From Calditrichota bacterium (GTDB taxonomy: Bacteria > Zhuqueibacterota > Zhuqueibacteria > Zhuqueibacterales > Geothermadaptataceae), in assembly GCA_008501765.1 (NCBI GenBank), contig QQUE01000007.1, positions 918,186 through 982,185 on the forward strand: a stretch of DNA of 64,000 nucleotides, given 5' to 3'. The notes under the pieces are model-generated. The model saw nothing but the letters and a program-made list of their open reading frames with translations. It ran no database searches and was not told the DNA's origin. Within the stretch, counting starts at the first letter, position 1. Each line of letters starts with the position of its first letter. Position numbers and translations under genes: made by a program. This document shows positions 52,675 to 62,012 of this stretch, piece after piece.

Positions 52675-54060
52675 TTATCTATTCCAAATTCCTGCTGAAG
52701 AATTATTTATAATTTTGTAAAACTGAATACACGTAAATATAGATACTAATCCGACACAGAAAATAGTAGCCAATATAACTCCAACACTACCTAAACCTAG
52801 GTTTTTTGCAAAGTATATTGAAAGAGGGATATTTAAAATAATTGAAAATCCAGACAAATATAGACTCAAAGAAATTTTACCAATGCCATTTATTAAAGGA
52901 GCATAAATTGAACTCCACATATTAATTATTACATTCAGTCCCATAAAAAATGACAAAAGAATTGATATTTGAATCTCCTCTCCAATCCATATTTTATAGA
53001 AAGAATTTGAGAAAACCATCATAATTAATACAATTCCAACTGATAACAGCCAAAATTTCTGAGATTTGCGGACAATAGATTTAATCCATTCTAATTCATT
53101 TTTGAAATATGCTTCAGCATACGCTGGCACAAATGGAACAAGTACAACCACGTAAAATGCTAAAATAATAGAAAAATATTTTTGGGCAATATTATACTTA
53201 GTAACTTCCAAAGGATTTAGCACTTGAGTAATAATTATATTATCTGATGAAAAAATAATTATAGCAGTTATCTGGATAAAAAAAAATTTCAATCCTAGGT
53301 TTGCTAAATCCTTTGTTTTACTTAAATTTATATATTTTACTGAAGGTCTATATTGTTTATATTTTTTTATATATAAAATTAAAGAAGCGATAAGCCCAAT
53401 TATCAATGGTATTGCCGAATAACTTATACCCAAATATAATAAAGATCCTGACGTAGTATGAGTTAAAACAATGACTGCAAATAGAGAAATTATATTACTA
53501 ATTAATCCGATAAATCCGTTTAATGCAATCTTTTGGTCTGCAATTAAGATAGTTTTTACTAAATCAACTACTAAGCGAACCGCAAAAAATGTAATCAGAT
53601 AAAATGTCAGTAATTTTAATTCTTCTGTTAGACTGCTATCAGCATTTAAAATCAATGCCCAATTTAAAACTGGATTAATGAATATGAAAAGAATATATAT
53701 ACCGAGCATCATAAGCGTTAAAATAAAATAAGTCGTACTTATATATATTCTTGCTTGCTTTACATCATTTACAGCCATTGCCTCAGAGAGTTTAATTCGT
53801 AATCCATTACCCAAACCAAGATCAAAAAGATTAAACCATCCAATTATTGAACTCAGTGTAAGCCATATACCGTATTGGGTAGGATTAACATAATTGATAG
53901 CCATAGGGACAAGTAGTAAACCAATGAAAACATTCAATCCCTTGGTAACAAAAGAAGCTGCTATATTCTTCTTCGCTTTTATCGAACGGGCATGTCCTTT
54001 TGAAAAAAAACTCTGAATATTAAAGAATATTCCGTTAATTGTATTCGTCCTATACTGCAT
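52675..54060 (-). CDS. Polysaccharide repeat-unit flippase (Wzx/MVF-like)
   Basis: The 461-residue protein has about twelve to fourteen membrane helices. The N-terminal part KKNIAASFVTKGLNVFIGL and NPTQYGIWLTLSSIIGWFN followed by DLGLGNGLRIKLSEA are characteristic of the oligosaccharide flippase (polysaccharide_synt) family. It moves the finished undecaprenyl-linked repeat unit to the periplasmic side for the polymerase. It is AT-rich like its neighbours and unlike fcl just upstream, so the composition boundary falls between 54060 and 54081. Confidence 0.92.
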   Translation of the reverse strand: MQYRTNTINGIFFNIQSFFSKGHARSIKAKKNIAASFVTKGLNVFIGLLLVPMAINYVNPTQYGIWLTLSSIIGWFNLFDLGLGNGLRIKLSEAMAVNDVKQARIYISTTYFILTLMMLGIYILFIFINPVLNWALILNADSSLTEELKLLTFYLITFFAVRLVVDLVKTILIADQKIALNGFIGLISNIISLFAVIVLTHTTSGSLLYLGISYSAIPLIIGLIASLILYIKKYKQYRPSVKYINLSKTKDLANLGLKFFFIQITAIIIFSSDNIIITQVLNPLEVTKYNIAQKYFSIILAFYVVVLVPFVPAYAEAYFKNELEWIKSIVRKSQKFWLLSVGIVLIMMVFSNSFYKIWIGEEIQISILLSFFMGLNVIINMWSSIYAPLINGIGKISLSLYLSGFSIILNIPLSIYFAKNLGLGSVGVILATIFCVGLVSIFTCIQFYKIINNSSAGIWNR

Positions 54061-54080
54061 AAATTTATTTCGAAGTTAAT

Positions 54081-55025
54081 TTATTTGTCACGTAACATTG
54101 TTGTAAAAAAATTGTAAGTTGATTGAATACCTTCAGGTAGCCTTATGAAACATGACCAACCAGATTGGTATAATCTATTCACATCTAAAAGTTTCCTCGG
54201 TGTGCCATCCGGCTTGCTCGCATCCCACTCAATTTCGCCGTTATAGCCAACAATTTTCTGCACGAGGGCAGCTAAATCTTTAATCGCAATATCTTCACCT
54301 GTGCCAACATTGACATAATCACCTTCACCGCTTGCATTAAAATTGTGCATCAAAAACAACAGCGCATCGGCTAAGTCATCAGAATACAAAAATTCACGTC
54401 GCGGGGTACCGGTGCCCCAGAGGGTGACTTTGGGGTTGTTGTTTATTTTCGCTTCATGGAATTTGCGGATCATCGCCGGCAGCACGTGTGCGGTCTCAAG
54501 GTCAAAATTGTCGCCGGGGCCGTACAGGTTTGTCGGCATGGCGGAGATAAAATTGGTGCCGTATTGCCGGTTGTAGGATTCGCATAATTTTATCGCGGCT
54601 ATTTTGGCAATGGCATAAGGCTCATTCGTCGACTCCAGCGGGCCGGTGAGCAGGTATTCTTCTTTCAGCGGCTGCGGCGCGTTTTTAGGATAAATACAGG
54701 ATGAACCCAGGTTGAGCAACTTTTTCACGCCATGTTTGTAGCTCGCATGAATGACGTTGGTTGCAATCATCATATTGTCGTAAATAAACTCGGCCGAATA
54801 GGTGCTGTTGGCCATAATGCCGCCGACTTTGGCTGCTGCAAGAAAGACGTATTCCGGTTTTTCACGTTCGAAGAAGGCGTCTACTTGCTGCTGGTTGCGC
54901 AAGTCGAGTTCGGCAGAGCGAGCTCTGACTACGAACTTATAGCCTTCGGCTTCGAGTTTGCGCATGATGGCGGAGCCCACAAGCCCGGTGTGCCCGGCGA
55001 CGTATATTTTGGCATCTTTATTCAC
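54081..55025 (-). CDS. fcl: GDP-L-fucose synthase
   Basis: The 314-residue short-chain dehydrogenase epimerises and reduces GDP-4-keto-6-deoxy-D-mannose to GDP-L-fucose with NADPH. Visible are the NADP site [36 protein letters not shown], the catalytic Ser/Tyr/Lys set in [14 protein letters not shown] and [13 protein letters not shown], and [19 protein letters not shown]. The start is a GTG overlapping the gmd stop by 4 bases (GTGA), so the two are coupled. Length is standard. GC content is clearly higher than in the genes downstream. Confidence 0.96.
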   Translation of the reverse strand: MNKDAKIYVAGHTGLVGSAIMRKLEAEGYKFVVRARSAELDLRNQQQVDAFFEREKPEYVFLAAAKVGGIMANSTYSAEFIYDNMMIATNVIHASYKHGVKKLLNLGSSCIYPKNAPQPLKEEYLLTGPLESTNEPYAIAKIAAIKLCESYNRQYGTNFISAMPTNLYGPGDNFDLETAHVLPAMIRKFHEAKINNNPKVTLWGTGTPRREFLYSDDLADALLFLMHNFNASGEGDYVNVGTGEDIAIKDLAALVQKIVGYNGEIEWDASKPDGTPRKLLDVNRLYQSGWSCFIRLPEGIQSTYNFFTTMLRDK

Positions 55026-56065
55026 GCCCGGATACGCCTTTCCACTTTTTTCAAATCAGCCTGCATCATTATTTTTACCAGTTCTTCAAGGGTTGTTTGC
55101 GCTTTCCAGCCTAACTCTTCTTGTGCTTTTGTGGCATCACCAATAAGCAGTTCAACTTCTGTTGGCCGGTAGTATTCGGGATCGATTTCAACCACGGTTT
55201 TTCCAGTTGCACGGTCAATACCAGACTCCTTTTCTCCCTGCCCCTGCCAGTCAATTTGAATGTCAGCCTCAGCGAAAGCAAGTTCAGTGAAGTCGCGCAC
55301 AGAGCGGGTCACGCCTGTAGCAAGTACATAATCCTGTGGTTCTTCCTGCTGCAGCATGCGCCACATGCCTTCCACATATTCCGGAGCATATCCCCAGTCT
55401 CGCTTTGCATCGAGGTTGCCGAGATAGAGTTTTTCCTGTATGCCAAATTTAATATTCGCAACCGCCCGCGTTATTTTTCGGGTGACAAATGTTTTCCCCC
55501 GTCGCGGTGATTCATGGTTGAAAAGAATGCCGTTACAGGCAAACAAATTATAGGCTTCACGATAATTTTTTATAATCCAGAAGGCATAAAGTTTTGCCAC
55601 GCCGTAAGGGCTGCGCGGGTAAAAAGGCGTTTCTTCTGTCTGCGGCACTTCCTGCACTTTGCCATAGAGTTCGCTGGTGGATGCCTGGTAAAACTTGGTA
55701 TTGATGCCCACTTCACGAATGGCATCCAGCAGTTTCAGGGTACCGAGGCCATCCACTTCTGCGGTGTATTCCGGCACTTCAAATGAGACTTTCACATGGC
55801 TTTGGGCGCCGAGATTGTAAATCTCATCCGGTTTAATTTTTTCGATCAGACGATTCAAATTACTGGAATCGGTGAGGTCACCGTGGTGTAATTTCATGCG
55901 TGTATTGTTAATATGGCGATCGCGATATAGGTGGTCAATTCGCCCGGTATTAAAAGAGCTGCTACGGCGAATGATGCCATGTACCAGGTAGCCTTTTTCA
56001 ATCAAAAGCTCGGTGAGATACGATCCGTCCTGCCCGGTGATGCCTGTAATGAGTGCTGTTTTCAT
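55022..56065 (-). CDS. gmd: GDP-mannose 4,6-dehydratase
   Basis: The 347-residue short-chain dehydrogenase removes water from GDP-mannose to give GDP-4-keto-6-deoxymannose. Diagnostic elements are the NADP site [51 protein letters not shown], the catalytic [15 protein letters not shown], and [16 protein letters not shown]. The product feeds fcl and, by inference, the perosamine-synthase-like aminotransferase, making this enzyme a branch point. A duplicated spacer lies just upstream of its start. Confidence 0.97.
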   Translation of the reverse strand: MKTALITGITGQDGSYLTELLIEKGYLVHGIIRRSSSFNTGRIDHLYRDRHINNTRMKLHHGDLTDSSNLNRLIEKIKPDEIYNLGAQSHVKVSFEVPEYTAEVDGLGTLKLLDAIREVGINTKFYQASTSELYGKVQEVPQTEETPFYPRSPYGVAKLYAFWIIKNYREAYNLFACNGILFNHESPRRGKTFVTRKITRAVANIKFGIQEKLYLGNLDAKRDWGYAPEYVEGMWRMLQQEEPQDYVLATGVTRSVRDFTELAFAEADIQIDWQGQGEKESGIDRATGKTVVEIDPEYYRPTEVELLIGDATKAQEELGWKAQTTLEELVKIMMQADLKKVERRIRA

Positions 56066-56412
56066 GTATTTTCTTTTAAAATCTGCTGTTGGTTATTTGC
56101 GTTTGGCTGTTGGTAAAAAACATAAAAGAAAACTAATTGCCAATGGCCAAGAGCAAATAGCCAAAAACTAACCTTAGCTTACTTTCCGTTTTTTATGTCG
56201 TTTTTGAACTTTACCATTGTTTCCTTGCGCGCTGCTTTCATGTATTTTCTTTTAAAATCTGCTGTTGGTTATTTGCGTTTGGCTGTTGGTAAAAAACATA
56301 AAAGAAAACTAATTGCCAATGGCCAAGAGCAAATAGCCAAAAACTAACCTTAGCTTACTTTCCGTTTTTTATGCCGTTTTTGATATTTGCCATTATTTCC
56401 TTGCGTGCTGCT
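56060..56412. repeat. Direct tandem duplication, period 176 bp, next to gmd and kinase genes
   Basis: Positions 56060-56197 are identical to 56236-56373 (138 nt without a difference). Similarity then continues with 6 differences over the next 42 nt. Each copy contains the spacer that follows a Wzc-type kinase gene plus the last codons of such a gene. The spacer part holds an imperfect hairpin of about 27 bp: TTGGTTATTTGC pairs with GCAAATAGCCAA, flanking an A-rich loop. Confidence 0.92.
56174..56239 (-). pseudogene. Fossil 3' end (21 codons and stop) of a second Wzc-type kinase gene
   Basis: Read on the minus strand this reads ESSAQGNNGKVQKRHKKRKV plus Ser and a stop. The intact kinase gene ends ESSTQGNNGKYQKRHKKRKV plus Ser at 56350-56415. 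The two differ at 6 bases, three of them silent and three changing two residues (Thr/Ala and Tyr/Val). No upstream part of a kinase remains, since the frame is preceded directly by the neighbouring spacer copy. Confidence 0.85.
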
Positions 56413-58692
56413 TTCACCGTAATAATATTGATTCGAGTAGTAATAGTAATAACTGCCGTACATATTTTCTGCACGTACGTCGTTGAGAACCACACCAAGG
56501 AATCGCGCCCGCGCCGTTTTCAGCAGTTGGTCTGCCCGCTTTACACCTTCAATCTGAGATTTACCAGATTTATTAATCAACAATACACCGTCGACTTCAG
56601 AAGCGACAATGAGGGCATCTGTCACAGCAATAATTGGTGGGCTATCCAGCAAAATGATATCAAACTGACTTTTCAAGCTTTCCAATAAATTGCGCATACG
56701 TACCGAGCCCAGAAGTTCTGATGGATTCGGCGGCATCACACCGCTGGTTAAAATATGTAAATTATCGATGTCAAGTGTTTTAATGACATCATCTGCAGCT
56801 GATTCCGTTGCAAGCAAATTTGTCAGGCCCGGCTTCTTATCAAACTTGAAGAAATTATGGACAACCGGGCGGCGCAAATCAGCATCGATTATGAGCGTTT
56901 TCAAGCCCATGTTTGCCAGTGTAATTCCGAGATTGATCGTTGTCGTGGATTTGCCCTCACCGGGGCCGGGGCTGGTAATTAAAATCGTTTTCAAATTGCC
57001 ATCAGCCTGGCTGTACTGCAAGTTTGTGCGAATAATACGGTATGCTTCCGAAATCGGCGATTTTGGCCGGTTCAGTGCGATCATCCGGGCTTGAAAATCA
57101 GCATTTTTGCCATTGCCGTTGGGCAGCAAAGATGAAAGTCCACCCGAGGATTCTACATCGATGTGCGGAATGGTGCCGACAAACGGCAGATTGAGACGCT
57201 CGATATCTTCAACGGTTCGAACTGTTTTATCCAGATATTCCAGGGAAATTGCGATGGCAAATCCGAGACCGAGACCGAACAACATGCCGAGCATTAAATT
57301 CTGACGCTTTTTGGGAGAAATCGGAGAACCCGGTTCAACAGCGCGGTCGATTATTCGCACTTTCCCAATCTGTCCAGCCATGGAAATGCGGGATTCTTCG
57401 TATTTCTCTTTCATCATATAATAAAGTTTTTCATCCACCGATTTTGTGCGTGCCAACCGCGCCAACCGCAATGTCTTGGCAGGTAATTTTTCAAGCTTTT
57501 TGCTGTACGTATCGACAATCCCTTTTAGTGCGACTGAACGTGCTTTTAGAGTACGAATTTCTGTTTCCGCTTCGATGACCTGGCTGACAAGCTGTTGTGC
57601 GTGAGCCATTGGATCATTAGGCGTCAAACCACCGAGCACTAATTTTTTGGTTTCAGTAATCAACCGCTCTTTTATTGTTTCTTGCCGGGAGCGTAATTTT
57701 TTCAAGTTCGGATTATCTTCGGAAACATCCTGCGACAGAAAAGAAGAAGCTTTGCGTTCGATCTCAGCCAATTCATCCCGCAGCTTCAAAATCAAAGGAT
57801 TGGATATTTGCGCTATATTATTTTGCAGATTTTTTTTCTGTATGCCTAATTGCTGGTTGAGATATTCCAGTCTTTTTTCATAAGCCTTCAAGTCTGTCAA
57901 CGCCGAATTATAAAGCGTTTCAAACTCAGCCAATTGATTGATCAATTCTTGCGTATCACCGGAAAGATCAGCGATATTTTCTTTTTCCTGAAAACTTTTT
58001 AGTTCTTCCTCGGAGCTTTTCAAATCCAACTCTTTTTTTGAGAGCTGTTCTTCGAGAAAATCAACTACTTCGCGGATTTCCCCCTGGCTCAATATCTGAT
58101 CCTGATTCTGATAAATAGTCGCAACCAAATTGGTTAAATATGCGGCTTCAAAAGGGGAAGAGCCTTTGACACGAATTTCGATAAAATAATTGGTGTCAAT
58201 AACAGGATCAGCCGTAAGCCCAGCTCGTAGCTTGCCAACAGCATAAGCTCTGGCTTGCTGCATTATACGCACTGTATCAACCGGTTGCCCTTCGTAATTT
58301 TCATGATGCGCTTCAAGCGCCAGCTCGACACCATTCTTAATTATAGGCAATGTTTTACTGTAATCAGATCGCATCACTTCCTGAATTACGTGCTCAGCAA
58401 TGGAACGGCTTTTCAGCAAATAGACCTGATCGTTAATCTCATCCTGCTTGCCAAAAAGCGCATTTTGATCAAATAAAACACTCTGCATGCCGCCATCTTC
58501 CTGCACCATTATTGTTGATGCAGCCTGAAAAACGGGATCCTGATTGAGTGTATAAAATGCTGTGCCGGCAGAAATCATGATAAAGCAGAGAACAATGAGC
58601 CACCAGCGACGGCGAACAATCCGCAGGTAATCTGCTATTGAAAGTGTTCGCTCTTCCGCAAATATTCCACTTTGTGGCTGGATTTCATTCAT
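56350..58692 (-). CDS. Polysaccharide co-polymerase with tyrosine autokinase domain (Wzc-like)
   Basis: The 780-residue inner-membrane protein has a first membrane helix near residues 30-50 (WWLIVLCFIMISAGTAFYTL), a periplasmic Wzz domain with long coiled coils (about 215-400), and a second helix after KKRQNLMLGMLFGLGLGFAI near 480. The C-terminal BY-kinase has Walker A TSPGPGEGKSTTTIN, Walker A' LIIDADLRRP and Walker B IILLDSPP. The tail carries the tyrosine cluster YGSYYYYYSNQYYYGE, phosphorylated in relatives to control chain length and export. No Wzb-type phosphatase gene was seen nearby. The very end of the gene is duplicated downstream. Direct repeats flank it on both sides. Confidence 0.95.
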   Translation of the reverse strand: MNEIQPQSGIFAEERTLSIADYLRIVRRRWWLIVLCFIMISAGTAFYTLNQDPVFQAASTIMVQEDGGMQSVLFDQNALFGKQDEINDQVYLLKSRSIAEHVIQEVMRSDYSKTLPIIKNGVELALEAHHENYEGQPVDTVRIMQQARAYAVGKLRAGLTADPVIDTNYFIEIRVKGSSPFEAAYLTNLVATIYQNQDQILSQGEIREVVDFLEEQLSKKELDLKSSEEELKSFQEKENIADLSGDTQELINQLAEFETLYNSALTDLKAYEKRLEYLNQQLGIQKKNLQNNIAQISNPLILKLRDELAEIERKASSFLSQDVSEDNPNLKKLRSRQETIKERLITETKKLVLGGLTPNDPMAHAQQLVSQVIEAETEIRTLKARSVALKGIVDTYSKKLEKLPAKTLRLARLARTKSVDEKLYYMMKEKYEESRISMAGQIGKVRIIDRAVEPGSPISPKKRQNLMLGMLFGLGLGFAIAISLEYLDKTVRTVEDIERLNLPFVGTIPHIDVESSGGLSSLLPNGNGKNADFQARMIALNRPKSPISEAYRIIRTNLQYSQADGNLKTILITSPGPGEGKSTTTINLGITLANMGLKTLIIDADLRRPVVHNFFKFDKKPGLTNLLATESAADDVIKTLDIDNLHILTSGVMPPNPSELLGSVRMRNLLESLKSQFDIILLDSPPIIAVTDALIVASEVDGVLLINKSGKSQIEGVKRADQLLKTARARFLGVVLNDVRAENMYGSYYYYYSNQYYYGESSTQGNNGKYQKRHKKRKVS

Positions 58693-58743
58693 ATTTATTC
58701 TTTCGATTAAAAGCGGTTATTGGCTTTCAAGTGTTGGCCGTTG

Positions 58744-58799
58744 GCCAAAAGCCAATAGCCAAAAGCCAATAGCCAAAAGCTAATAGCCAACAGCCAATA
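58744..58799. repeat. Heptamer tandem repeat, eight units of GCCAAWA
   Basis: Eight consecutive 7-mers read GCCAAAA, GCCAATA, GCCAAAA, GCCAATA, GCCAAAA, GCTAATA, GCCAACA, GCCAATA. They lie between the export protein gene and the kinase gene, within the presumed transcript. The same GCCAATAGCCAAAA vocabulary occurs in the duplicated spacers after the kinase gene. Bases 58725-58745 carry the complementary TTGGC words, so the block can also fold back on itself. Confidence 0.9.
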
Positions 58800-58808
58800 G
58801 CTGCACTA

Positions 58809-59345
58809 TCAATTGTATTTTAAGCGGTCGACAATGAGCGCAACAGAAGCCAGAGTAGCAACCACATTGAAAACCGAATTAACACCAAAAAAGCTGCGTA
58901 TTTTATCGCCACGCGATCTTTTGATTACTATCGAGTCCCCTGCCCTTAGCGTCGGCAGAAAACTTGTCTTCCCGGTTTCAAAATATTTGTCGATGCTTAT
59001 CACTTCAATATCGTGCATTTGTCCATGGCCATTTGAACTTATTTTCCCATCTTCAACTTGCTGACGCAATATCTGGATTTTATCCAGATCAGCGCCTTTA
59101 ATAAACCCGCCTGCGTTAGCTATCAAAGTTACCAGATCGGTATGCCTGGGGATAAAATACTGTCCCGGTTTTCGGATATAGCCAAGAATATTTACTTTAA
59201 TAAGAATTTCGTCAGAATCACCCAAAATGTATCTTGACGCCATATTTACAGGCTGGTTATTACTCGCAGTCTGTGCGCAAACCACCTGAAATAGTCCAGC
59301 CTGAGCAACAAAAAGCAGAGCGGCCAGCCGTATTTTAAAATTCAT
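58809..59345 (-). CDS. Small SLBB-domain polysaccharide export protein
   Basis: The 178-residue protein has a signal peptide (cleavage after VVCA), then YILGDSDEILIKVNILGYI and RKPGQYFIPRHTDLVTLIANAGGF, a single SLBB/ubiquitin-like domain as in Wza-type exporters, and a hydrophobic C-terminal segment (FFGVNSVFNVVATLASVALIV). The usual N-terminal polysaccharide-export domain of Wza is missing and the length is about half or less of E. coli Wza (379). Similar short forms occur in Bacteroidota/Ignavibacteria. AAGGA precedes the ATG at 59345. It is the first gene of the minus-strand locus. Confidence 0.85.
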   Translation of the reverse strand: MNFKIRLAALLFVAQAGLFQVVCAQTASNNQPVNMASRYILGDSDEILIKVNILGYIRKPGQYFIPRHTDLVTLIANAGGFIKGADLDKIQILRQQVEDGKISSNGHGQMHDIEVISIDKYFETGKTSFLPTLRAGDSIVIKRSRGDKIRSFFGVNSVFNVVATLASVALIVDRLKYN

Positions 59346-60014
59346 TGAGAAATCCTTTTATCGTCATTTTTTATCAGCCTTAAATCAAGTAACGGCACAA
59401 TCAAAATTATCTGCAAAAAGAGCGACTTAATTTATCAAGTTGTGCATTTTTACATGCAACCGATTCGATTTGTTATTTAAAATCAGTAAAACAATCCAAA
59501 TGTGAGAAGAAGTCAGTTTCGGGGCATCAGGAAAGGGTATGTTTGAAGTGATCATACCAGGTATGTATTTATGCAACAGATTTTGAATCATCTCCTTCAA
59601 TCCTTCGAAATAGAACCTGTGCAATTCTGCTCATCTGTAGAATTTTAACGTCATTAAAAAATACTACTTTAAGCCCATACCAATGTCTTCCGATTCCCTT
59701 CTTGGACACTGGATTTCCCCCTGTCTTACCATCGTGGCTACTTGTTCATTGTATAAACGAATGCAGCCACATCAAATCTTAATTAGCCAAGCTGGTATAA
59801 TTTACCGTTACCATTTCGTATTTGCGTAAAGATTAAAAAGATATTTTGATAAATTTTTTACATCGTCACGACGGCCCAAACTTTCGAGGACGAAGACGGT
59901 TCAATATAACAATTATTATCGGTTAAAATTAATACCAGGTCTGATTATTTTATTGCTATGCGGCATTTGCTTGTAAATAACACCAAATTTATTAGATTAC
60001 GCAGGATTTATAAT

Positions 60015-60387
60015 AACGTGAGTTCGATCAAGTCACCTTACTGAGAGCAGCATAGTTTCAGCCACAGATCGACACAGATAAGCACGGATTATATATACTT
60101 TTTTAACGTGAGCTCGATGTAAGCTGTAACATTCTTTACCGGCATAATTAAAATAGAACGAAGGCGTCTCGCCGAGCGTTTCGTGGGTTATCCTCGGCGG
60201 GACGCCTTCGGACTATATCCTATAATTAATTCGTTTTGTCCCAATTCCTCTTATATCAAACTTGCGTTTTTTTTATTTAAATCTGTGTTTGGTCAGTGAG
60301 AATCAGTGGCAAATATATATCCTGCAGTTTAATCCTGAATAAGGATGTCTGACTATTAAAAAGTATTTCTTAAGTCAAACTCACGTT
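60015..60387. repeat. Repeat cluster bounded by AACGTGAGTTCGA-type motifs
   Basis: The 13-mer AACGTGAG(T/C)T(C/T)GA occurs forward at 60015-60027 and 60105-60117 and in reverse at 60375-60387. A further reverse copy lies far away at 3909-3921. The 60105 and 60375 copies face each other and bound a 283-bp segment with a long central hairpin. The layout fits a non-autonomous element with short terminal inverted repeats; no target duplication was verified. Confidence 0.6.
60159..60210. repeat. 18-bp hairpin at the centre of the repeat cluster
   Basis: CGAAGGCGTCTCGCCGAG at 60159-60176 pairs with CTCGGCGGGACGCCTTCG at 60193-60210, with one G-U wobble and a 16-nt loop. The stem is very GC-rich in an AT-rich setting. 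It is not followed by a T-run on either strand, so a simple intrinsic terminator is unlikely. Confidence 0.85.
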
Positions 60388-60413
60388 ATAATTATATTAT
60401 CTAATGAAAAAGA

Positions 60414-61409
60414 ATGAATAAACTCAGCTCAAAAAATCCGCCGGAAATTACGCTCGCCCCAATGGATGGCGTTATCGAATTTTACATGCGCGATTTGCTC
60501 ACCGCAACGGGTGGTTACGACCTCTGCGTCACAGAATTTTTACGCGTCAGCAAGGAGTCTGCGCCTGCACGCATGTATCAACATATTTGTCCGGAATTAA
60601 AAACCGGGAGCCTGACTTCCAATGGCACGCCCGTTTTCCTGCAATTGCTCGGCGGCGAACCTCAAGCTTTTATCAAACATGCGGAACGTGCTTGTGAACT
60701 CGGAGCAATGGGCATTGATATAAATTTTGGCTGTCCGGCAAAACGTGTCAATCAACATAAAGCCGGGGCATTTTTGCTGCAAGAACCGGAAAAAGTTTAC
60801 CAAATCACCAAAGCGACGCGACAGGCAGTGCCGGATGAAATTCCGGTAAGCGCGAAAATCAGGCTGGGATACGAGAACACGGATCAAACACTGGAAATAG
60901 CCGAAGCCATCGCAGCTGCCGGTGCAACCTGGCTTACGGTGCATGCCCGTACCGCGAAACAGGCATACCGCCCTCCCGTACAGTGGGAGTGGATCGCCGC
61001 TGTGAAGAAAAAGAGTGCTATCCCCGTCATTGCCAATGGCGATATTTGGGATATTGAAGATTATCGGAATTGTCTTGAAATGACTGGCTGTGATGGCGTC
61101 ATGTTGGGAAGGGGTGCCCTGATTCAGCCAGATTTGGCCCTGCAAATTAAAGCTTATAAAAACGGTGACATTCGCACACCCATAAATTGGGATTATTTCC
61201 CCAAATTTATTTTACAGCTTGTGCAAAACATGACTGAGGGCGGTGCAGAAAAATACATTCTCCCGCGCGTGAAGCAATACGTCAGTCTTTTACGCTTACG
61301 GCATGAATTCGCCCATTTGCTTTTCAACAGAATTAAAAGATTAAGTTCAGTTGACGCGCTTACCGCCATTTTAGAAAAAAGTGATGACCTGCAGGAAATG
61401 GCCGTTTGA
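60414..61409 (+). CDS. tRNA-dihydrouridine synthase (DusC-like)
   Basis: The 331-residue flavoenzyme reduces a specific uridine in tRNA to dihydrouridine. It begins with LAPMDGVIEFYMRDLLTATG (FMN-binding start), then VFLQLLGGEP, the signature INFGCPAKRVNQHKAGAFLL with catalytic Cys107, VSAKIRLGYENTDQ, TVHARTAKQAYRPP, and VIANGDIWDIEDY with GVMLGRGALIQPDLA. The GCPAK and AYRPP forms fit the DusC group, which modifies U16 in E. coli, but position specificity is inference. The ATG at 60414 lacks a strong ribosome-binding site. It stands alone between two repeat-rich spacers. Confidence 0.93.
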   Translation: MNKLSSKNPPEITLAPMDGVIEFYMRDLLTATGGYDLCVTEFLRVSKESAPARMYQHICPELKTGSLTSNGTPVFLQLLGGEPQAFIKHAERACELGAMGIDINFGCPAKRVNQHKAGAFLLQEPEKVYQITKATRQAVPDEIPVSAKIRLGYENTDQTLEIAEAIAAAGATWLTVHARTAKQAYRPPVQWEWIAAVKKKSAIPVIANGDIWDIEDYRNCLEMTGCDGVMLGRGALIQPDLALQIKAYKNGDIRTPINWDYFPKFILQLVQNMTEGGAEKYILPRVKQYVSLLRLRHEFAHLLFNRIKRLSSVDALTAILEKSDDLQEMAV

Positions 61410-62012
61410 AACTGTCAATTCAACGATCGTTCCCGTTTTTCCCCGAAAAACTCTCATAATTTTATTTCTTCACATTAGTACTACTTTGGTCAATACGATT
61501 CTTTCAAAAAAGACAGGTAAGATTAAGATAACTAACCTGACGAGACTGTTGAAATTCCTCGAAATTTGGACCCAGAGCTTTTCGAAGGGCCCAAATTTGG
61601 GGGTAACGCTGGGCGCTTCAACAAGCTCAGCGACCGGTTTACCCGCTTTTTCGACAGCCTCGACAGGGCTTGGAGCCACCTCAGGGTTAAGCTCACCCCA
61701 GTCCAGTTTAACCTGCCAAAGTAGTTTTAGAGCCTATCCGAGAACGCAACAGCTGTTATTCCCAAATGCTTCGATGGGAATCCATTCTTTTGATATGAGT
61801 TAGTAGTGGATGCCGGATAAACACATTCGGGTTTGACATAACAGGTTTTCCGAAAGGCTCTGAATCGCAGCATTTTCGTTGAAACCAGACAATCTTCTTC
61901 GCGAATATTAATACTTCAGAGCGTTATTTTTCTGTTTTAATTAACTTTTAAAGTTTTAAGTTAGCACAGATTTTCAGACACAGCTATTCCAAAATATTAT
62001 AGCGGAGCTTTA
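61410..62012. repeat. 603-bp spacer with dispersed palindromic repeats
   Basis: No gene is supported. AAATTTGGACCC near 61562-61573 faces GGGCCCAAATTT near 61587-61598 (11 of 12 pairs). CGCTTCAACAAGCTCAGCGA near 61614-61633 belongs to a widespread class of intergenic palindromic words. AGAGCCTATCCGAGAAC near 61729 pairs imperfectly with GTTTTCCGAAAGGCTCT near 61847. Open frames across the block on both strands arise from these repeats. Confidence 0.5.

Larger units (their letters stand above)
59346..60413. other. 1.07-kb non-coding region upstream of the polysaccharide locus
   Basis: No supportable gene was found; a minus-strand frame at 59427-59624 has no recognised domain. The region must hold the promoter of the polysaccharide locus and, at the other side, of the dus gene. 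Its right half is full of dispersed repeat motifs described separately. No JUMPstart or ops element was recognised. Confidence 0.5.

Noticed and set aside
58744-58799. Regular short repeats considered as a CRISPR array
   Set aside because: The units are 7-bp head-to-tail repeats without spacers, and no cas genes are nearby.
59427-59624. 65-codon minus-strand frame upstream of the export gene
   Set aside because: No domain, no ribosome-binding site, and it lies in a long non-coding promoter/repeat region.
61381-61803. Overlapping frames after the dus gene on both strands
   Set aside because: They read through dispersed palindromic repeats, and one starts inside dus. The translated words (such as KAGKPVAELVEA) are typical products of intergenic repeats.
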